Assembly (NCBI RefSeq): GCF_000960475.2
Contig: NZ_JZDQ02000032.1
Location: 1 to 64,000 of the forward strand
Direction of reading: 5' to 3'
DNA from: Nocardioides luteus
GTDB taxonomy: Bacteria; Actinomycetota; Actinomycetes; Propionibacteriales; Nocardioidaceae
DNA: 64,000 nucleotides
Made by a program: the position numbers and the translations under genes. Below, piece after piece: positions 7,723 through 15,700 of this stretch; position 1 is the first letter of the stretch; every line of letters begins with the position of its first letter. Under the pieces are notes generated by a model. It was not told the origin of the DNA. It saw only the letters and a list, made by a program, of their open reading frames with translations, and did no database searches.

Positions 7723-8717
7723 CCTTCCATCGTGCGCGCCGGACGCGCGCGATGCGATTGGTTTCTCCGTCGCCGTGTCCGGGCGACGAGGTCGCGGGCG
7801 GCCGCCTTCCACTCGGGGAGCGCGAACTCGAAGCCCGCCTCGAGCAGCCGTCCCGGGGCGACGCGGCGGCTCTTGAGGAGGAGCTCGGTGTCCGTACGCA
7901 TCACCCAGGCGCCGATCTCGGCCATCCAGGCGGTGGCGGGCAGCCCGATCGGCATCCCCGCCTCGGTGCGCAGCGCGCGCATCAGGTCGCGCTGGGGCAG
8001 CGCCCCGGGGGCCGCCATGTTCACCGGCCCCGAGATGTCGGCGCGCTCGATGAGCAGATCGCAGGCGCGTACGAAGTCCCGCTCGTGGATCCACGAGACA
8101 AACTGCTCGCCGCCGGCGACCGGGCCGCCGAGGCCGAGACGGGCCATGGTGAGGAGTACGTCGAGGACACCGCCCCGGTCGGGGCTCATCACCATCGCCG
8201 AGCGGAGTGCCACCTTGCGGGTGTGCGGTGTCGCCGCCGCGGTCTGCTCGGCCTCCCAGCTCTTCGCGATCCTGGTGGAGAACTCCCAGTAGGCGGGGGT
8301 GTCGGGTTCGCTGCCGCCGATGATGCCGGTCGCCTCGTCGTTGGGCGCGTCGAAGCGGTGGGCGTAGATCGTCGCGGTGCTCATCTGCAGCCACGTCTTC
8401 GGTGGGTCGGTCGCCCTCGCGATCGCCTCGCCGACGACCCGGGTCGACTCGACCCGCGAGTCCATCATCTGCCTCAGGTTGGCATCGGTGTAGCGGCAGC
8501 TGACGCTCCGGCCGGCGAGGTTGACCACGACGTCCGCGCCGTCGATCTCCTCGGCCCACGGACCGATCGTCCGGCCGTCCCAGACCTGATGACGTACGCC
8601 TTCCTCCAGCTGTTCGGGGTGGCGGGAGAGCACCACGACCTCATGTCCGCGTGTGCTCCAAGCACGCCGCAGGATGCCTTCGACCTGGCCGGTTCCACCG
8701 GGGATCACGATCTTCAT
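7719..8717 (-). CDS. TIGR01777-type SDR epimerase-like protein (YfcH-like)
   Basis: A 332-residue atypical short-chain dehydrogenase/reductase. The N-terminal dinucleotide motif (MKIVIPGGTGQVEG) has Glu where the third glycine of the pattern often sits, with another Gly right after. The catalytic region reads STATIYAHRFD. The C-terminal part (QRDLMRALRTEAGMPIGLPATAWMAEIGAWVMRTDTELLLKSRRVAPGRLLEAGFEF) is the DUF1731 segment that defines this subfamily. The substrate is unknown. It is the first gene of a two-gene unit with the DUF2087 gene and diverges from the membrane protein-TetR pair. TAGGGT 7 nt before ATG 8717 gives a leaderless start. Two TetR-type operators lie just upstream, so it is probably part of that regulon. 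Confidence 0.85.
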   Translation of the reverse strand: MKIVIPGGTGQVEGILRRAWSTRGHEVVVLSRHPEQLEEGVRHQVWDGRTIGPWAEEIDGADVVVNLAGRSVSCRYTDANLRQMMDSRVESTRVVGEAIARATDPPKTWLQMSTATIYAHRFDAPNDEATGIIGGSEPDTPAYWEFSTRIAKSWEAEQTAAATPHTRKVALRSAMVMSPDRGGVLDVLLTMARLGLGGPVAGGEQFVSWIHERDFVRACDLLIERADISGPVNMAAPGALPQRDLMRALRTEAGMPIGLPATAWMAEIGAWVMRTDTELLLKSRRVAPGRLLEAGFEFALPEWKAAARDLVARTRRRRNQSHRARPARTMEG

Positions 8718-8724
8718 GGGAGCG

Positions 8725-8730
8725 ACCCTA
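8725..8730 (-). promoter_or_regulatory. Putative -10 box (TAGGGT) of the SDR gene
   Basis: The minus strand reads TAGGGT, CGCTCCC, ATG (8717). A second candidate, TAGGTT, lies 7 bp further upstream at 8737-8732. The operator at 8739-8754 would cover the region immediately upstream of either -10. Confidence 0.5.
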
Positions 8731-8738
8731 GAACCTAT

Positions 8739-8754
8739 TTGAGCGATCGCTCAA
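8739..8754. promoter_or_regulatory. TetR-type operator 1, perfect 16-bp palindrome
   Basis: TTGAGCGATCGCTCAA is fully self-complementary. It lies between the divergent SDR gene and the membrane protein-TetR pair, 35 bp centre-to-centre from a second copy. Palindromes of this form are typical TetR-family operators. The regulator encoded at 9417 is the obvious candidate. Confidence 0.75.
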
Positions 8755-8763
8755 GACTTGCGC

Positions 8764-8769
8764 TACCTT
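8764..8769 (+). promoter_or_regulatory. Putative -10 box (TACCTT) of the membrane protein-tetR operon
   Basis: TACCTT matches TANNNT. Transcription would start near 8776, inside operator 2, and its -35 region would fall within operator 1. Repressor bound at either site should therefore block this promoter. Confidence 0.4.
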
Positions 8770-8773
8770 AGAT

Positions 8774-8789
8774 TTGAGCAATCGCTCAA
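8774..8789. promoter_or_regulatory. TetR-type operator 2
   Basis: TTGAGCAATCGCTCAA differs from operator 1 by one base. The flanks extend the symmetry to ATTTGAGC/GCTCAAAT (8772-8791). It lies 19 bp before the GTG of the membrane protein. Confidence 0.7.
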
Positions 8790-8808
8790 ATCGCTTGAGG
8801 AGGCGTAC

Positions 8809-9420
8809 GTGGCTGATCGGATGTGGTCTGTGTTCTGGGCGTTGTGCCGGTGGTGGTTCTTCGGAGTCGTGCTCGGTGTCGTCGTCGGTGGTGGCGTGGG
8901 GAGCGCGCTGGTGCCGATCGTCGGGACGCTCTTCGGAGCGTGGTACGGCGGCATCGTCGGTGCCATCGTCGGACTGGTCGCGTCAGCACTGGTCGCGCCG
9001 ACCGTGCTGTTGCCGCCCTCGCCGGTCTTCGACCGGTTCTGGCCCGGCCTCGTGGGGTTCGGGATGACCTTCGCGCTGGGGTTCGCGATGTTCGCCGAGA
9101 ATGAGGGGGCGGGCGTTGCGGGTGGGAACATCGGCGCCGTGCTCGTCATCGCCGGCCTCTCCGGTGCGGTGGCGGCCTGGTTCGGAGAAGCCGTGACACG
9201 CGGCGTACGGATTCCGCTCCCGCACCTGGTGATCGGAGCCGCCGCGCTCGGCCTGGTCTGCAGCATCGCGCCCGCGGTGGTGGGTCTGTCCGACGCCGGG
9301 GCGTCCGAACCGGGTGTCGTCGCCGTGATCATGCTGTTGGGGCTCGCGTGCGGAGGCATACTCGGCTCCGTGCTCATCGTCTACAACCTGCTCATCACCA
9401 AGGAGCCCGCCGCAGAATGA
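8809..9420 (+). CDS. Multi-pass membrane protein under TetR control
   Basis: A 203-residue protein with about six hydrophobic helices, several glycine-rich (VVLGVVVGGGVGSALV, YGGIVGAIVGLVASALV). I recognise no family. A frame is open from TTG 8758, but that start would lie inside the promoter and operators. GTG 8809 has GAGGAGG (8797-8803) 5 nt before it and is chosen. Its stop overlaps the tetR start (ATGA), so the two are co-transcribed and coupled. A membrane protein paired with its TetR repressor is often an exporter or envelope stress protein, but there is no transporter signature here, and the function stays open. Confidence 0.75.
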   Translation: MADRMWSVFWALCRWWFFGVVLGVVVGGGVGSALVPIVGTLFGAWYGGIVGAIVGLVASALVAPTVLLPPSPVFDRFWPGLVGFGMTFALGFAMFAENEGAGVAGGNIGAVLVIAGLSGAVAAWFGEAVTRGVRIPLPHLVIGAAALGLVCSIAPAVVGLSDAGASEPGVVAVIMLLGLACGGILGSVLIVYNLLITKEPAAE

Positions 9421-10040
9421 ACCCCACCAAGGCCAAGCTGATGTCGGCGGTCACCGACCTGCTCAAGGAGGACGGGATCGCCGGTCTCTCGGCGCGGGCG
9501 GTCGCCGACCGGGCGGGGGTCAACCAGGCGCTGGTCTTCTACCACTTCGGAACCGTCATGGACCTGGTCGACCAGGCGTGCCGGGCGGCGACGGACGAGG
9601 CGGCGGCGTCCTACCGGGACGAGCTCGCCGAGGTCACGTCGCTGAGCGAGCTGCTGGCGCTCGGGCGGGTGCTTCACGAGCGTGAGCGGGCCGCGGGCAA
9701 CATCACGGTGATGGCCCAGCTGCTGGCCGGTGCGCAGCGGGACAAGACGCTGGCCGAGACGGGTCGCTACGCGATGGGCCGGTGGAACGAGGAGATCGAG
9801 GCCGCGGTCGCTCGTGCGCTGGAGGGGAGCCCGGTCGAGAGTGTCGTGGACGCTCCTGGCCTGTCGCGCGCGATCAGCTCGGCGTTCGTCGGCCTGCTCA
9901 TGTACGACGGTGTCGACCGCCCCGGCGCCGACGCGGCCTTCGCGTCCCTCGAGCAGCTCGGCGCGCTCGTCGAGGTCATCGAGGATCTCGGGCCGGCGGC
10001 CCGGCTCGTGCTCCGCTCGCGGCTCAAGGGTCGCGGCTAG
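9417..10040 (+). CDS. TetR family transcriptional regulator
   Basis: A 207-residue repressor. The N-terminal helix-turn-helix is visible as LLKEDGIAGLSARAVADRAGVNQALVFYHFGTVMDLVDQAC (about 14-54), with the typical YHFG ending of the recognition helix. The C-terminal ligand-binding domain is all-helical and ends at RLVLRSRLKGRG. The ATG overlaps the upstream stop by 4 bp. A longer frame from 9348 lies inside the upstream gene and is rejected. Two copies of TTGAGCRATCGCTCAA at 8739 and 8774 in the intergenic region of its own operon are its likely operators, so it should repress itself, the membrane protein and the divergent SDR-DUF2087 unit. The inducer is unknown. Confidence 0.9.
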   Translation: MNPTKAKLMSAVTDLLKEDGIAGLSARAVADRAGVNQALVFYHFGTVMDLVDQACRAATDEAAASYRDELAEVTSLSELLALGRVLHERERAAGNITVMAQLLAGAQRDKTLAETGRYAMGRWNEEIEAAVARALEGSPVESVVDAPGLSRAISSAFVGLLMYDGVDRPGADAAFASLEQLGALVEVIEDLGPAARLVLRSRLKGRG

Positions 10041-10052
10041 CGCCGGCCCGTC

Positions 10053-10973
10053 TCAGCCGGCCAACGCGGCGCGGGCCATCACGAGGCGGTCGGCGCAGCG
10101 TACGGGCATGGTGTGCCGGTAGTAGGGGAAGGTCATCAGGGCGATGAAGAGGGCCCAGCCGCGGCTGCGGAGCCAGGTGGCGTCGTCGAGGTCGAGGAGC
10201 CGGCGGAACTCGTCGCGGCCAGAGGCGTCGAGGAGCTCCCAGGCGCAGATCAGGTCGACGGTGGGGTCGCCGACGGAGAGGGCGCCGAAGTCGAGTACGG
10301 CGGTGAGGCGGCCGTCGCGGGACAGCAGGTTCTCGGCGAGCAGGTCGCCGTGGACCCAGTGCGGTGCGGTCTCCACAGGGGGCAAGGCCATCACCTCGTC
10401 CCAGACGGTCTCGACCGCGTCCAGGTCCAGGTCGAGCTCGGCGAGGTCGCGGCACTCCTTCAGCCGAGATCGGACGTCGGCGTCGAAGCCGGCGATCGGG
10501 CTGCCGCGGTACCACCGCAGGTCGGGGTCGTCGAGCGCCTCCGGGGGCACCTCGGTGCGGCTCAGCCCGGTGACGACGCCGGCCAGGTCGGCGGCGGTGA
10601 CGTCACCCGCACCGGGGCCTGGCTTCTCGCCGTCGAGCCAGCGCACCACGCTCCAGCGCTCGGGGTAGCCGAACCCCGGTTCGCCGACCGCCGCCACCTC
10701 CGGCACCGCGACCGCGAGGTTCGCCGCGAACGAGGGCAGCCGGAGGGCCTCCTGCGTGATCGTGGCTGATCCGCCGGGCTGGCAGGGGAGGCGGACGAGA
10801 TGCTCATCGCCCAACCGGAAGAGCCGGTTGGTCGACCCGGTCGACTCCAGCGGACGAAGCGCAAGATCGGCGTACGCGGTGACGTCGCGCCTCAGCAGCG
10901 ACCTCACCAGGTCCTCGTCGATCGTCAGCTCGTCGTCGTGCATCGGGGCGTTCATCACGGTCGAGCCAACCAT
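10053..10973 (-). CDS. Aminoglycoside phosphotransferase (APH) family protein
   Basis: A 306-residue kinase-like protein. The catalytic loop HGDLLAENLL (Brenner motif HxDxxxxN variant) and the metal-binding LDFGALSVGDPTVDL are intact, preceded by an N-lobe with LFRLGDEHLVRLP. Such chromosomal APH-fold proteins phosphorylate various small molecules or are macrolide/homoserine/choline kinases. Resistance cannot be inferred. ATG codons at residues 7 and 11 are alternative starts, since the first ten residues look dispensable. The gene stands alone, 12 bp after the convergent tetR gene. Confidence 0.8.
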   Translation of the reverse strand: MVGSTVMNAPMHDDELTIDEDLVRSLLRRDVTAYADLALRPLESTGSTNRLFRLGDEHLVRLPCQPGGSATITQEALRLPSFAANLAVAVPEVAAVGEPGFGYPERWSVVRWLDGEKPGPGAGDVTAADLAGVVTGLSRTEVPPEALDDPDLRWYRGSPIAGFDADVRSRLKECRDLAELDLDLDAVETVWDEVMALPPVETAPHWVHGDLLAENLLSRDGRLTAVLDFGALSVGDPTVDLICAWELLDASGRDEFRRLLDLDDATWLRSRGWALFIALMTFPYYRHTMPVRCADRLVMARAALAG

Positions 10974-11009
10974 GTCCGCGCCCGGCGGCGCGCATGATTT
11001 TCGTGGGTC

Positions 11010-11306
11010 TCAGACGAGGGTGATCGAGACGAGCGCCCGGTCGCCGACCTGGAGGTCCTCGCGGCGGCGTACGTCCTTCTTGATCGGCAGCGCATAGCCT
11101 TCCTGACCTGGGAAGACCGACGTCCTCCAGGTGGTCGTGCCGATCCTGGCCTCCACCCTCACCGACCCGAAACCGCGCGGCGGGCCGGTCGCGATCGATG
11201 CCTCTCGGATCTCCTCGGTGACCTCTGGGGGCGCGGTCACGAAGATCCAGGCGTCGGTCGCGTCCTTCCAAGGCCACAGCTCCGCCTCGAACTCCCAGGT
11301 CTCCAT
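11010..11306 (-). CDS. DUF1905 domain protein
   Basis: A 98-residue single-domain protein matching DUF1905: WEFEAELWPWKDATDAWIFVTAPPEVTEEIRE, GFGSVRVEARIGTTTWRTSVFPGQEGYALPIKKDVRRREDLQVGDRALVSITLV. This is a small beta-barrel fold of unknown function, often found alone or fused to a YdeI-like domain. GGAGGAGG lies about 8 nt before the ATG, supporting the start. The gene diverges from the pyridoxamine-oxidase-like gene. Confidence 0.85.
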   Translation of the reverse strand: METWEFEAELWPWKDATDAWIFVTAPPEVTEEIREASIATGPPRGFGSVRVEARIGTTTWRTSVFPGQEGYALPIKKDVRRREDLQVGDRALVSITLV

Positions 11307-11355
11307 GCGCCCATCCTCCTCCAGAAAGCCGTAGGTCGCCCGCGCGGTCGGCGAC

Positions 11356-11361
11356 TAGGGT
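11356..11361 (+). promoter_or_regulatory. Putative -10 box (TAGGGT) of the flavin-type oxidase-like gene
   Basis: TAGGGT, GCCGCC, ATG (11368). The 6-nt spacing indicates a leaderless transcript. Confidence 0.55.
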
Positions 11362-11367
11362 GCCGCC

Positions 11368-11829
11368 ATGGCTGACCCTCGCTCCCTCGACCAGAGACTC
11401 GCCGACACCCGCGCCCGTCTGGAGAACGACGTCGACCTGTGGATCGCCTCGGCGCACGACGCCCAGCCATGGCTGGTGCCGATCTCGTTCGTGTGGTGGC
11501 AGGGCGAGATCTGGATCGCGAGCATGGGCGGGGCGCGTACGCAGCGGAACCTCTCCGCCTCCCCGGCCGTCCGCCTGGCGCTCGGCGAGCTGCGCGACGT
11601 CGTCATCGTCGACGGTCGCGCCGAGGTCGAGCCGATGGAGCGTACGCCGAAGGAGGTGCTCGAGATCTATGCGGCCAAGCAGGGCGGGGACCCGAGCAGC
11701 TGGGCCGACAGCCTGATCCGGATCCGGCCGACCAAGGTCCAGGCGTGGCGCGAGGAGAACGAGCTCGAGGGCCGCCACCTGATGCGGAACGGCCGTTGGC
11801 TGGACGAGGGTGGGCCCGATGGGAGCTGA
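11368..11829 (+). CDS. Pyridoxamine 5'-phosphate oxidase-like flavin/F420-binding protein
   Basis: A 153-residue split-barrel protein: DVDLWIASAHDAQPWLVPISFVWWQGEIWIASMGGARTQRNLSASPAVRLALGELRDVVIVDGRAEV. The pattern is that of the PNPOx-like family, whose actinobacterial members bind FMN or F420 and reduce or oxidise small molecules. Which cofactor is used here cannot be told. The start is fixed by a leaderless-type -10. Its 3' end overlaps the next gene by 11 bp, implying co-expression. Confidence 0.78.
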   Translation: MADPRSLDQRLADTRARLENDVDLWIASAHDAQPWLVPISFVWWQGEIWIASMGGARTQRNLSASPAVRLALGELRDVVIVDGRAEVEPMERTPKEVLEIYAAKQGGDPSSWADSLIRIRPTKVQAWREENELEGRHLMRNGRWLDEGGPDGS

Positions 11830-12469
11830 GCTGCCGCTGACCGAGGACACCTTCCGTGCGCTCGCCCGCTCGTCGCCGTGGCGCTTCTCCGCGCTGCACT
11901 TCACCTGGCGGACGGGGGCGGACGGTGACGTCGAGTGCTGGCTGCGCCGGCCGGGCCGGCTGCGGGTACGGGATGCCGCGGGCGAGCGCGTCGTCGACGA
12001 CGAGACGACCGCGCTCCCGGAGCCGGTGCTGCGCGCCGACGGTCTCGTGGCGAGCCGGCCGCGGGCCTGCACCCACGAGATCGGCGACCCGATGTGGCAG
12101 AACTACGTCTTCGTCTCGATGCTGGACCCCGAGGAGCTCTCGGCCGACGTGGCGCTGAGCGACCTCCGTTCGGAGCCACGAGCCGGCCGGGAGACCTGGT
12201 GGGCGCGGGCGGTGCCCGGTGAGGGGTACGAGCCGCGGTGCGGCTGCTGTCCGCTGCTGTGGTCGCGGGTCAGCGACTGGTTCGAGTACGGCGACGGCGC
12301 CCCGGGGTGGGAGCCGCCGACGGGCACGGTCTACCCCGAGGCGTACGACATCGCGCTGGACGTGGCGACCGGAGTAGTCGTGCAGCTGAGCCCGGTCGGC
12401 GGCTCCCGGCCCGATCTCGGGTTCGAGACCACGATCCACGAGGCAGAAATGTCGGTGCCCTCTGCTTGA
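11819..12469 (+). CDS. Conserved-looking protein of unknown function
   Basis: A 216-residue cytosolic protein I do not recognise. It contains a compact beta-rich N-terminal half (WRFSALHFTWRTGADGDVECWLRRPGRLRVRD) and a distinctive RCGCCPLLWSR segment. The last third reads like a surface beta sheet (AYDIALDVATGVVVQLSPVGG). There is no signal peptide or TM helix. ATG 11819 is preferred over GTG 11810 because a GAGG stretch lies 8-12 nt upstream. It overlaps the preceding oxidase-like gene by 11 bp, so the two probably form an operon. Confidence 0.65.
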   Translation: MGAELPLTEDTFRALARSSPWRFSALHFTWRTGADGDVECWLRRPGRLRVRDAAGERVVDDETTALPEPVLRADGLVASRPRACTHEIGDPMWQNYVFVSMLDPEELSADVALSDLRSEPRAGRETWWARAVPGEGYEPRCGCCPLLWSRVSDWFEYGDGAPGWEPPTGTVYPEAYDIALDVATGVVVQLSPVGGSRPDLGFETTIHEAEMSVPSA

Positions 12470-12512
12470 GTGATGGGTGAGGACGACATCCGATCCAGAC
12501 GGAGGAGATGTC

Positions 12513-12770
12513 ATGACCATCAGCACGACCATCGAAGAGGAGATCGAGCGGCTCGAGGAGGAGCTTGGCGAGCGGCCCGCCTGTGAGTGCAGCTGCGGCA
12601 GCCCGGACAGCGACGCGGAGCCTTGTGGCGAGGTGGCGGCGTACGCAGTGACGGTGCTCTGCCCGGACGACCGCTGCACCCACACCTACCTGCTGTGCCG
12701 GGAATGCCGAGACCTGTGGGTGCAGAACTGTCCACCACCCCATCGGCTGCGCGTCGTGGCGCTGGGTTGA
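12513..12770 (+). CDS. Small cysteine-rich protein, probable zinc binder
   Basis: An 85-residue protein with eight or more cysteines in paired arrangement (CECSC, then CGEV, CPDDRC, CRECRDLWVQNC). The N-terminal helix is acidic (TIEEEIERLEEELGERP). The spacing suggests one or two structural zinc sites, but no named family comes to mind. GGAGGA at 12501-12506 lies 6 nt before ATG 12513 and fixes the start over the open frame from 12477. It is convergent with the rhamnosidase gene, with a 2-bp gap. Confidence 0.65.
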   Translation: MTISTTIEEEIERLEEELGERPACECSCGSPDSDAEPCGEVAAYAVTVLCPDDRCTHTYLLCRECRDLWVQNCPPPHRLRVVALG

Positions 12771-12772
12771 GG

Positions 12773-15700
12773 TCATGCCACCGGCACCACCCAGACGTCG
12801 GCGACCGACGGGTCGTAGTCGGCGCCGGTGTCCTGGAACCGGATCCGCACCGAGCCGTCCGCGGTCAGCGCCGAGGGCTCCACCAGGAACTGGTGGGTCA
12901 TCGTGCCCTGCCCGCCGCTGGTGCGGGTCAGGTCGACGCTGTGCGCGACCTGACCGTCGAGCTCGACGTCATAGGTCTTGCGGCGGGCACCGTCGAACGT
13001 CTCCACGACGCGGACCACGAACGCCCGGTCCGTCGGCACCGCGGCGTCGAGCTCGAACCAGCCGCCGGGGTAGGAGGAGTGCGTGTAGCGGCGGGTCAGC
13101 CCGGCCTCCTGGTTGGTCCCTGAGTGTTCCGAGGCGGTCAGTCCGTGTGCCGTCTCCGAGCTCGCCTCCCCGAGGTCCACATGGTCGGTCGACTCCGAGG
13201 GTGGCGTCGCGAGTCCGACGATCACGGTCGCCGCCGCCTGCTCGGTCGGGGTCGCTCCGGTCGCGACGGTCAAGGACACCGGGCCCGCGACGACGGTCTG
13301 TGGCACGACGACCTCGATCTCGACCTCGGCGTCCTGTCCTGCCGGGATCTCGAAGCTCTCCGGATCGGCCGACCAACCCGTCGGACCGGTCAGGGACAGC
13401 TCACCGCGTTGGGTGACGTCGCTGCGATTGTGGAGCCTGGTGGTGACGGTTGCCGTCTGGCCGCCATCGACCGACGTCGGAGCGCTCGACGTTGCGGTGA
13501 TCTGCACGCCCGCCCCGACCATCAGCGTGCTGCCGACCGGGAGGGTGGCGGCGCCACCCGAGCGGCTGTACGTCAGCTCGCCGGTCAGCTCGATCGGCCC
13601 GACCGCGGCGTCGTCGGGCACGGTGACCTCGTAGGTGTGCTGGACCTGTCCGCCGGCGGGAACGGTGCCTGCGGGCTCGCCGACCGGCTGGGCGGTCCAT
13701 CCGTCGGGCAGGTCGAGTGAGGAGCTCACCTCGCTCAGCGGCTGCTTGCCGCTGTTGTCGATGCTCACCGAGACGTCGACGACGTCGCCAGGAAGGACCT
13801 CGTCGGTGGGCACCCGCAGGGTGGCGACGGCGCCGACCAGCCGGGCCGATGCGCGCGAGAGACTCTTCGCGATCGCCGCCACGTGATCGCGAAGATCGGC
13901 AGCGTTTGCGTCCGCGAGCACGCCGTTGTCGGCGTACATCGCGATGACCTGGCGCAGGCTCGCACCGGCTGCGAGGGCGTGGTGGACCGACTCGGCGACC
14001 CGCTCCTCGTCGGCGTCCCGGGCGGCGAGGTCCCAGGCCTCGCCGATCTCCTCGCGCAAGGTCGCGGTCCGGTTCGCGAGGTCACGCTTGGCGGCCTTGC
14101 CGGCGCTGCCGTCGAGCGGCAGCGCGGAGACCGCGGTGGCCGTCTCGGCGGCCCCGGACCGGGCGGCCCCGAGGTCCCCGAGCGTCGGTGCGACCGCGAA
14201 CCGGTAGCTGCCGGAGCCGACCTCCAGCACGACGACACCGTCGTCCTGGCGGACGAGCTCGACGTCCTCCGAGTCCTCGATCGGCGCTCCGCCCTCGGTC
14301 ACCGCCCACCGGTACGCGGCCGGGATGCGCACCTCGGCGGTCGTGTTCGCCGGCACGGTGACGTCCAGGGTCATCGGGCCGTCGTCGGTCGCCCAGGCGC
14401 TGCGTACGGCTCCGTACGGGGTCTGGAGACGGTAGTCGACGTGATCGACGCCCTCGCCCGGCTCCGGCGCGATCAGCACCTTGCGATAGCCGGGCTCGGC
14501 CGCGGAGACACCGGCCATCGTGCGGTACATCCACTCGCCGACGGCGCCGTAGGCGTAGTGGTTGAAGGAGTTCATGCCGACGTCGTTGAACGTGCCGTCC
14601 GGGTTGATGGAGTTCCAGCGCTCCCAGATCGTGGTCGCGCCCTTGCCGATCTCGTATCCCCAGGACGGGTAGTCCTCGTGCTGCAGCAGCCGGTAGGCGA
14701 TGTCGGTGCGTCCGGCCTTCGTGAGGGCGGGCAGCAACCCGTCGACACCCAGGAACCCGGTGGAGAGGTGGTAGTCACGCCGCTCGAGCGTCTGCACGAA
14801 CTGGTCGTAGACGGCGTCGCGACGGTCCTCCGGCTCCAGATCGTTGGTCAGGGTGAGGATGTACGCCGTCTGGCTGTCGCCCTTGACGGTGCCGTCGGCG
14901 GCGATGAACGCCTGCTGGTACGCGGCCCGGATGGCCTGGTAGCGGGCCTGGTAGGCCGCCGCATCGGCGTCCTTGCCGATGGCCTTCGCCATCTGCGCGA
15001 ACTCGCGGGTGCTCTTCGCGACGAAGGCCGTGTCCAGGACGTCGGCGGGCGTCGGGTCGTCGAGGTTGAGCCAGTCCAGGTAGCCGCCGGCGGAGCGGAT
15101 GTGACCGGTCGAGTCGGCGTCGAGGAAGTCGACGTACCTCTTCATCATGGCGTAGTTGTCGGCGATGACGCCGGTGTCGCCATAGGCCTGCCACAGCGTC
15201 CAGGGGACGTGGACCCCTGCGTCCATCCAGCCGGCCGACTCGTAGCCGCCGTCGAAGCGGCCGGGGACGACCGGGGCGACGCCGGGCAGCGACCCGTTCT
15301 CGCGCTGGGTGTCGCGCAGGTCCTGCAGCCACTTGGTCAGGAACGACTCGGCGTCCATGTTGTAGACCGCCGTCCTGGAGAAGACGTTGATGTCGCCGGT
15401 CCAGCCCATCCGCTCGTCGCGAGCCGGGGTGTCGGTCGGGATGGAGAGGAAGTTGCCCCGCATGCCCCACACGATGTTGCTCTGCAGCTGGTCGACCAGG
15501 GGCGAGCTGGTGTCCAGGGTGCTGGTCAGGTCGCCGTCGGTGCCGACCACGACGCCCACGAGGTCGGCGGCATCGGGTGCCTCGCCCAGCCCGGAGATCT
15601 CGACGTAGCGGAAGCCGTGGAAGGTGAACGACGGCTCGTAGGTCTCGGGCTCGTCGGAGCCGATCGTGTAGGTGTCGGTGGCCTTGGCCGAGCGCAGGTT

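Noticed and set aside
9348..9416. Upstream extension of the TetR gene
   Set aside because: It lies inside the preceding membrane-protein gene; ATG 9417 gives a normal TetR N-terminus and an ATGA overlap.
10053..10973. Calling the APH-family gene an antibiotic-resistance determinant
   Set aside because: APH-fold proteins are common chromosomal kinases with many substrates; nothing in the sequence identifies an antibiotic.
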